From JAMCRM01 sp041685075 (lineage in GTDB: Bacteria; Acidobacteriota; Terriglobia; Bryobacterales; Bryobacteraceae), in assembly GCA_041685075.1 (NCBI GenBank), contig JAWLGN010000204.1:1-9877 (forward strand): a stretch of DNA of 9,877 nt, given 5' to 3'. Below are positions 6,363 through 9,877 of this stretch, in pieces (position 1 is the first letter of the stretch; each line of letters opens with the position of its first letter). The translations under genes and the position numbers were made by a program. The notes beneath the pieces are model-generated. The model had not been told where the DNA came from and ran no database searches. It was given only the letters and a program-made list of their open reading frames with translations.

Positions 6363-7802
6363 TTATCCCGCCACCACCGGCGGCTTTACCCCGTGGAAGA
6401 ACAGCCACGAGATCGCCAGCCCAATCCAGATAATAAACCCGAACAGGCACAACACGTACACCACCGCCAGCCGCCCGATCCCCTCTTCCCACAGCTTCCG
6501 GAAGTTCGAGGCCACCCCGATGGTGAAAAACGTCATCACGAAAAAGATCCCGCGGAAGACATTGGCCTGCCCCATGGCAGCCTTGGTCTTCTCCACCAGC
6601 GAGGGGAAGGCCACGCCCAGCAGAATGATGGCGGCGAAGGTCACCAGATATCCCAGGATGAACTTCGGCAGCCGCTCCCAGATCTGCACCGCCCGCACCT
6701 TCTCCCCCTCGCGCCGGTCGATCTTGGCGGACCAGATCCACGCCAGGATGAAGGCCCACACCGCGATGAAGACATCGATGAACACCTTCACGGTGGTCGT
6801 GGCGGCCATGATCCATCCCGGCTGGTAGGCCACGCCGTCCGCCGCCGCGCGGGAGCGGATCAGCGCGTCGGTAATGGCGCCGCTCGCCACCGCCGCCCCG
6901 TCGGTCTTCACCGCCAGCCCCATCCAGGCGCCCGCCACCATGGGTTCACCGGCCAGCAGATGCTGCGCCAGGAAGGGCAAAAACAGCAGTTCCACCACCG
7001 CGAAGATCACCACCAGGGAGGAGACCATCACGGGCACCACCGGGCGCGCCCGGATGGCCGAGCCGGTGGCGATGGCCGCCGACACCCCGCAGATCGAAAT
7101 CCCCGACGCCAGCGGCACGGCCCACTCCCGGCTGAACTTGAAGTAGCGCCGCGCGATGTAGTAGACCAGCGCCCAGTAGATCAGGTACGCCTCCACGATG
7201 GCGCACAACCCGCGAAACATCACCGAGGTCGCCAGCCCCAACTGCTCCGCCGCCGTCACCCCCAGGAAGCCGCCCAGAATCACGATGGCCGTCTTGATGT
7301 ACAGCTCCGGCCGGATGGCCTCCTTCATGAACTCCACCCCGCGGGGGAAGAAGTTGCCGATCGCCAGCCCCGCAATCAGCGCCAGGATGTATCCGGCCTC
7401 GGCGGTCAGGTTGAGCGACCAGCTCACCCCGTGCTGCTGCATCTTGTCCGGCGTGGCCGCGATGTTCGCCCAACTGCCCGCGATCCAGCAGAGATAGCTC
7501 AGGAAGAAAACCGCCGTAAATCCTTTAGCGAAGCGCGCCAGGTCCGCCCCCACGGCGCGCGCCCCCACCGCCAGCACCGCCAGCAGAAAGACGTAGGTGG
7601 CCGCCAGCGAAACCAGCGGGTGGAGACCCGCGTAGACCTTCGACGCCGGCGCCAGCGCCTGCCCGATGGCGGTCCACACCCGCGTGGTGATGGCCCATCC
7701 CAGCAAATCGGCTTCGAAGAACAGCCCCAGCGAGAGCACAAAAATGAACAGCCCGATATACACCGCCAGCCAGTCTTCGCTCAACCGCCCTCTGGTTCCC
7801 AT
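6363..7802 (-). CDS. YeiH/UPF0324-type putative sulfate exporter family transporter, long form
   Basis: 479 aa from ATG 7802; an in-frame GTG at 7808 would add two residues. Neither has a clear ribosome site. This is an integral membrane protein with about twelve hydrophobic segments. The family hallmark ISICGVSAAIATGSAI (about 235-250) matches the conserved SxICGxSA motif of the YeiH (Cons_hypoth698) family. LNLTAEAGYILALIAGLAIG and the conserved segments IKTAIVILGGFLGV and MTFFTIGVASNFRKL also fit. YeiH of E. coli is about 350 aa; this protein has an extra N-terminal region of about 120 residues with three hydrophobic segments, and a longer loop holding AKIDRREGEK. YeiH is linked to sulfite stress through the regulator YeiE in enterobacteria; export of sulfate or sulfite is putative. 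It is the first gene of the minus-strand group and is transcribed divergently from the plus-strand operon across about 130 bp. Confidence 0.88.
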   Translation of the reverse strand: MGTRGRLSEDWLAVYIGLFIFVLSLGLFFEADLLGWAITTRVWTAIGQALAPASKVYAGLHPLVSLAATYVFLLAVLAVGARAVGADLARFAKGFTAVFFLSYLCWIAGSWANIAATPDKMQQHGVSWSLNLTAEAGYILALIAGLAIGNFFPRGVEFMKEAIRPELYIKTAIVILGGFLGVTAAEQLGLATSVMFRGLCAIVEAYLIYWALVYYIARRYFKFSREWAVPLASGISICGVSAAIATGSAIRARPVVPVMVSSLVVIFAVVELLFLPFLAQHLLAGEPMVAGAWMGLAVKTDGAAVASGAITDALIRSRAAADGVAYQPGWIMAATTTVKVFIDVFIAVWAFILAWIWSAKIDRREGEKVRAVQIWERLPKFILGYLVTFAAIILLGVAFPSLVEKTKAAMGQANVFRGIFFVMTFFTIGVASNFRKLWEEGIGRLAVVYVLCLFGFIIWIGLAISWLFFHGVKPPVVAG

Positions 7803-7876
7803 AGGCACTTGGATTCGTCATCACATCGGCAGGACACAAAGTGTAACGTCGGGGCCTGTTAAAAAGTGGTCGCGAC

Positions 7877-7912
7877 GCCGCCGCCGCCGCCCGGCTTGGT
7901 GCCGCCGCCGCC
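7877..7912. repeat. GCC triplet repeats in the divergent promoter region
   Basis: Five GCC units at 7877-7891 and four at 7901-7912 flank the -35 box TTGGTG of the plus-strand operon. The tracts are short, and the surrounding DNA is GC-rich, so they may be chance; slippage here would shift sequence around the -35. Confidence 0.5.
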
Positions 7913-7925
7913 GATGACATAATAT
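7896..7925 (+). promoter_or_regulatory. Candidate promoter of the plus-strand sulfur operon (near-leaderless)
   Basis: -35 TTGGTG (7896-7901) and -10 TAATAT (7920-7925) are separated by 18 bases. The ATG at 7935 is only 9 bases after the -10 box, so the transcript would start about 3 bases before the start codon or at it. No Shine-Dalgarno sequence is present. Confidence 0.5.
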
Positions 7926-7929
7926 CGGC
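7910..7929. promoter_or_regulatory. 20-bp dyad overlapping the -10 box of the plus-strand operon
   Basis: GCCGAT (7910-7915), 8 bases, ATCGGC (7924-7929): perfect 6-bp arms whose right half shares bases with the -10 box TAATAT. This is the geometry of a repressor operator. It does not resemble the AATCTC dyad upstream of rrf2, so a different regulator is likely. Confidence 0.4.
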
Positions 7930-7934
7930 TAGAG

Positions 7935-8249
7935 ATGGCCCGTTTCACGGTCCTCGCGCGCGGCGTGGTTCGCCGTCCGTGGGCGGCCCTGCCGTTCGCC
8001 GCCCTGTTGCTGCCTTCCGCCGCCCTGGCCGCCCGAGGCGGCGCGGTCATGGTCTGGGTCGCGGACAGCCGCCGCTACTCCGGCTGGAAGGCCTGGTGGA
8101 CCAACCTGTACAACGAGAGCCATCTGCTCTTTGCCCTCGTCACCATCGTGGTGATTCCCTTGCTCGGCCTGCTGCTCGGAGCGCTGGCCGACTTTGCCAT
8201 GGCCCGCATCGGCATCAATCTGAAGTCGCGCGCACAGGGGGAACACTGA
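7935..8249 (+). CDS. Small signal-peptide membrane protein next to TauE/SafE (DVU0150-like, tentative)
   Basis: 104 aa. An N-terminal basic stretch, then the hydrophobic core WAALPFAALLLPSAALA with an ALA/A cleavage site near residue 32 gives a signal peptide. Next is a short segment with MVWVADSRRYSGWKAWWTNL, then one membrane helix (about 64-87, ending LLGALADF) and a cytoplasmic tail ending NLKSRAQGEH. The ADSRR...NLYNE...LADFxMxRxGINLKSR layout reminds me of small proteins encoded next to TauE genes in Desulfovibrio (the DVU0150 family); this is recall, not a search. It is the first gene of the plus-strand group, 19 bases before the TauE/SafE gene, so a subunit or periplasmic partner of that permease is the best inference. 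ATG 7935 is chosen from the promoter position and signal-peptide length. Confidence 0.75.
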   Translation: MARFTVLARGVVRRPWAALPFAALLLPSAALAARGGAVMVWVADSRRYSGWKAWWTNLYNESHLLFALVTIVVIPLLGLLLGALADFAMARIGINLKSRAQGEH

Positions 8250-8268
8250 GCGCCCCGGGGTCCATCCC

Positions 8269-9345
8269 ATGAGCTGGCTCTACGCCACCATGCCCATCGC
8301 CGGCGTGGAGGTCTTCTGGCCGGGCCTGCTCATCCTGGGCTTTGGCGTGGGGATCATCGGCGGCTTCTTCGGCATGGGCGGCGGATGGATGGTCACCCCT
8401 GGACTGAACATCCTCGGCTTCCCCATGGCCTTCGCCATCGGCACCGACATCGCCCACATGGCCGGCAAGTCCCTCATCTCCACCGTGCGCCATGCGCGCT
8501 TCGGCAACGTGGATTACCGCCTGGGCTCCATCATGATGGGCGGCACCGTCGCGGGCTTCGAAGCCGGCGCCCAGATTGTCATGTGGCTGGAGCGCATCGG
8601 CCGGGTCGAGCCCTTCATGCGCGGCGGTTACTTCGCGCTGCTCTCCGCCATCGCCTGCGTCATCTTTACCGACGTGGCCCGGACCCGGCGCCGGGACCGC
8701 GAAGCGCTCTCTTCCGGCAGGCCGCCCGATGCGCTCTCCCGCGGTATCGAGTGGCACAAGCGCCTGCACCGCATCCGTATCCCGCCGGTAGTGGAGTTCA
8801 AAACCGCGGGTATTCGCTGCTCGGTCTGGCTGCCCGTGGCGGTGAGCTTCGTCACCGGGCTGCTGGCCGGCATTCTGGGCATCGGCGGCGGTCTCATCCG
8901 CATGCCCTCCCTCATCTACCTGGTGGGCTGCCCCACTCACGTGGCCGTCGGAACGGACCTCTTCGAAGTGGCGGTTTCCGGCCTCTATGGCGCCGCCTCC
9001 TACTCCTACAAGGGCCGCACGGAGTTGCTGGCCGCCGTGATCATGCTGGTGGGGGCGGCGGTCGGCGCGCAGATCGGGACCGTGGCCACCAAGTACGTGC
9101 AGGGATACGGCATCCGGCTCTTCTTCGGCTTCGCGGTGCTGGGCTGCGCGGTATCCATGGCCTTCAAGATGATTGGCGCGGCCTGGCCCGCGGCCGCCTG
9201 GTTCTTCGATACCGCCGCCACGGTCCTGATTCTTGCCCTGGTCTCCGGCCTGGCCCTCTATATCGTCGGCAGGTTCCTACGCGGCGTGCGGGAGGAACTG
9301 GCCGCCGCCCGCGTGCGGCCGCCCGCCCAAGGAGCGCCGCGATGA
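8269..9345 (+). CDS. TauE/SafE family permease, long form (putative sulfite/organosulfonate exporter)
   Basis: 358 aa from ATG 8269, with a weak ribosome site. Two homologous halves, as in the family: the glycine motif FGVGIIGGFFGMGGGW (about 25-40) with a GTD at 58-60, and GLLAGILGIGGGLI (about 197-210) with a GTD at 228-230. A soluble loop of about 45 residues rich in Arg (about 138-183) separates them. About nine or ten membrane helices; the last ends in a basic cytoplasmic tail (FLRGVREELAAARVRPP). The start MPIAGVEVFWP parallels the FPVSGVEV start of the other TauE protein in this window, but the two are clearly different subfamilies. It overlaps the next gene by four bases (ATGA) and follows the 104-aa protein by 19 bases, so the three form one operon. 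The family exports sulfite, sulfoacetate or related anions; the substrate here is unknown. Confidence 0.92.
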   Translation: MSWLYATMPIAGVEVFWPGLLILGFGVGIIGGFFGMGGGWMVTPGLNILGFPMAFAIGTDIAHMAGKSLISTVRHARFGNVDYRLGSIMMGGTVAGFEAGAQIVMWLERIGRVEPFMRGGYFALLSAIACVIFTDVARTRRRDREALSSGRPPDALSRGIEWHKRLHRIRIPPVVEFKTAGIRCSVWLPVAVSFVTGLLAGILGIGGGLIRMPSLIYLVGCPTHVAVGTDLFEVAVSGLYGAASYSYKGRTELLAAVIMLVGAAVGAQIGTVATKYVQGYGIRLFFGFAVLGCAVSMAFKMIGAAWPAAAWFFDTAATVLILALVSGLALYIVGRFLRGVREELAAARVRPPAQGAPR

Positions 9346-9877
9346 CGCGGCCCTCCGCCATCCTCCTTGCGGCGTTTGCCGTCCTGGCCGGCTGCGGCGA
9401 ATTCGGCCGCGTAGGCCAGGGCCGCGTGGTGGCCTACGACCGGCAGCAGGGCATCGTCACCCTTATCTGCGACTCCAATTTTTCAGACCCGGCCAACCCC
9501 CGCTACGACCTGCTGCCGCCCGCCCGCGTGCGCATCCCCGCCAGCCCCCGCGACATGGGACCCGACCCCGCGCCCGGCAGGCTCCTGCGCATCGACCGCC
9601 TCAACCGCCGACTGGTCGTCTTCGATCCCGCTGCGGAAGCGCTGCTCCACGTCCCCTACCTTCTCATCGAAGAGCGGCAGAACGTCTCCGCCACCGACCG
9701 CCGCACTGCCGGCCTGCCGCGCGTCGATCGCGCCCGCAGGACCATCACCCTCTACTCCCCCGCCACCCGCATCCTCACCACCCTGCGGGTCGCCGATCCC
9801 TACCTCGCCTGGCCCGAAGAGGCCTGGCGGGCCGGCGATGAAGTGCGATACTACTACAAGGAGCCCGGGCAGGCCCT
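9342..9877 (+). CDS. Lipoprotein, DUF4881-like (tentative); 3' end outside window
   Basis: The first 178 residues are visible and the frame is still open at the window end. AAGGAG (9329-9334) precedes ATG 9342 by 7 bases, and the ATGA overlap couples it to the TauE gene. A signal peptide (ILLAAFAVLAGC) ends in a clear lipobox LAGC with the lipidated cysteine C18, so it should be anchored in a membrane facing the periplasm. The mature part is beta-rich, with QGRVVAYDRQQGIVTLICDS, LLPPARVRIPASPRDMGPDP, LLRIDRLNRRLVVFDP, RARRTITLYSPATRILTTLR and GDEVRYYYKEPGQA. From memory this pattern (KVxQGRVxAFD, PxxMGPDP, YYKExGQA) is that of DUF4881, a family seen mostly in Desulfovibrio. Function unknown; its operon position suggests a periplasmic partner of the TauE/DVU0150-like pair. 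Confidence 0.8.
   Translation, partial: MTRPSAILLAAFAVLAGCGEFGRVGQGRVVAYDRQQGIVTLICDSNFSDPANPRYDLLPPARVRIPASPRDMGPDPAPGRLLRIDRLNRRLVVFDPAAEALLHVPYLLIEERQNVSATDRRTAGLPRVDRARRTITLYSPATRILTTLRVADPYLAWPEEAWRAGDEVRYYYKEPGQA

Larger units (their letters stand above)
7803..7934. promoter_or_regulatory. Divergent control region between the YeiH-like exporter and the plus-strand operon
   Basis: 132 bp without a gene. On the minus strand TACACT (7840-7845) could be the -10 box of the exporter; it overlaps the small palindrome ACACaaaGTGT (7834-7844), and its -35 is weak. On the plus strand lie a promoter (7896-7925) and a 20-bp dyad (7910-7929), listed separately. GCC triplets are repeated five times at 7877-7891 and four times at 7901-7912. 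The heptamer GCCGATG occurs once in each leader, in opposite orientations. Confidence 0.5.

Noticed and set aside
6105..7862. A 585-codon plus-strand open frame over the YeiH-like gene
   Set aside because: It is extremely rich in Arg, His, Gln and Pro, with no recognisable motif, and lies opposite an unmistakable membrane protein. Chance opening in GC-rich DNA.
7877..7912. GCC triplet repeats as a phase-variable tract
   Set aside because: Only five and four units, interrupted, in DNA where GCC is common. No evidence for length variation.
8215..8940. A 241-codon minus-strand open frame over the second TauE gene
   Set aside because: Rich in Asp, Gly, His and Ala without pattern; the opposite strand has the full TauE/SafE motif set.
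1..9877. CRISPR array, tRNA, rRNA, insertion sequence or phage integration site
   Set aside because: I looked for regularly spaced repeats, cloverleaf-like segments, transposase motifs and terminal inverted repeats and found none that stand out.

Overview
The window is uniformly GC-rich bacterial DNA with tightly packed genes on both strands. An ECF sigma factor beside a very large FecR-type membrane anti-sigma-like protein, and a secreted Asp-box protein, suggest an acidobacterium of the Solibacter/Bryobacter type. That is an inference from gene content; no rRNA or other marker is present. I see no tRNA, rRNA, CRISPR array, insertion sequence or phage gene.

Left part (1-3747): the 3' end of an ECF sigma factor overlaps an 847-aa protein that joins a cytoplasmic zinc-finger anti-sigma domain, one membrane helix, a FecR domain and a long C-terminal region that looks internally duplicated. 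A secreted Asp-box (BNR) repeat protein with a proline-rich tail faces it convergently, and the two 3' ends overlap by 19 bp.

Right part (3882-9877): nearly every gene has a recognisable or probable link to sulfur. On the minus strand, in transcription order, are a long YeiH/UPF0324-type putative sulfate exporter, a 51-aa single-helix membrane protein that is easily missed, a TauE/SafE permease with no ATG start, a cysteine-free Rrf2 regulator and a CysK-type cysteine synthase. Diverging from the exporter on the plus strand are a 104-aa signal-peptide membrane protein, a second and larger TauE/SafE permease, and a lipoprotein cut by the window end. From memory, the plus-strand trio resembles gene sets of Desulfovibrio-like sulfate reducers (DVU0150-type protein, TauE, DUF4881 lipoprotein).

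How the genes may work together (inference): CysK fixes sulfide into cysteine, the Rrf2 protein is placed to sense cysteine or sulfur status, and three permeases of two families with small membrane partners may export sulfite, sulfate or organosulfonates. The control signals are unusually legible. A 25-bp dyad of Rrf2-operator size lies over the start region of a good promoter for rrf2-cysK, and a 20-bp dyad overlaps the -10 box of the plus-strand operon. The substrate of each transporter cannot be read from the sequence.
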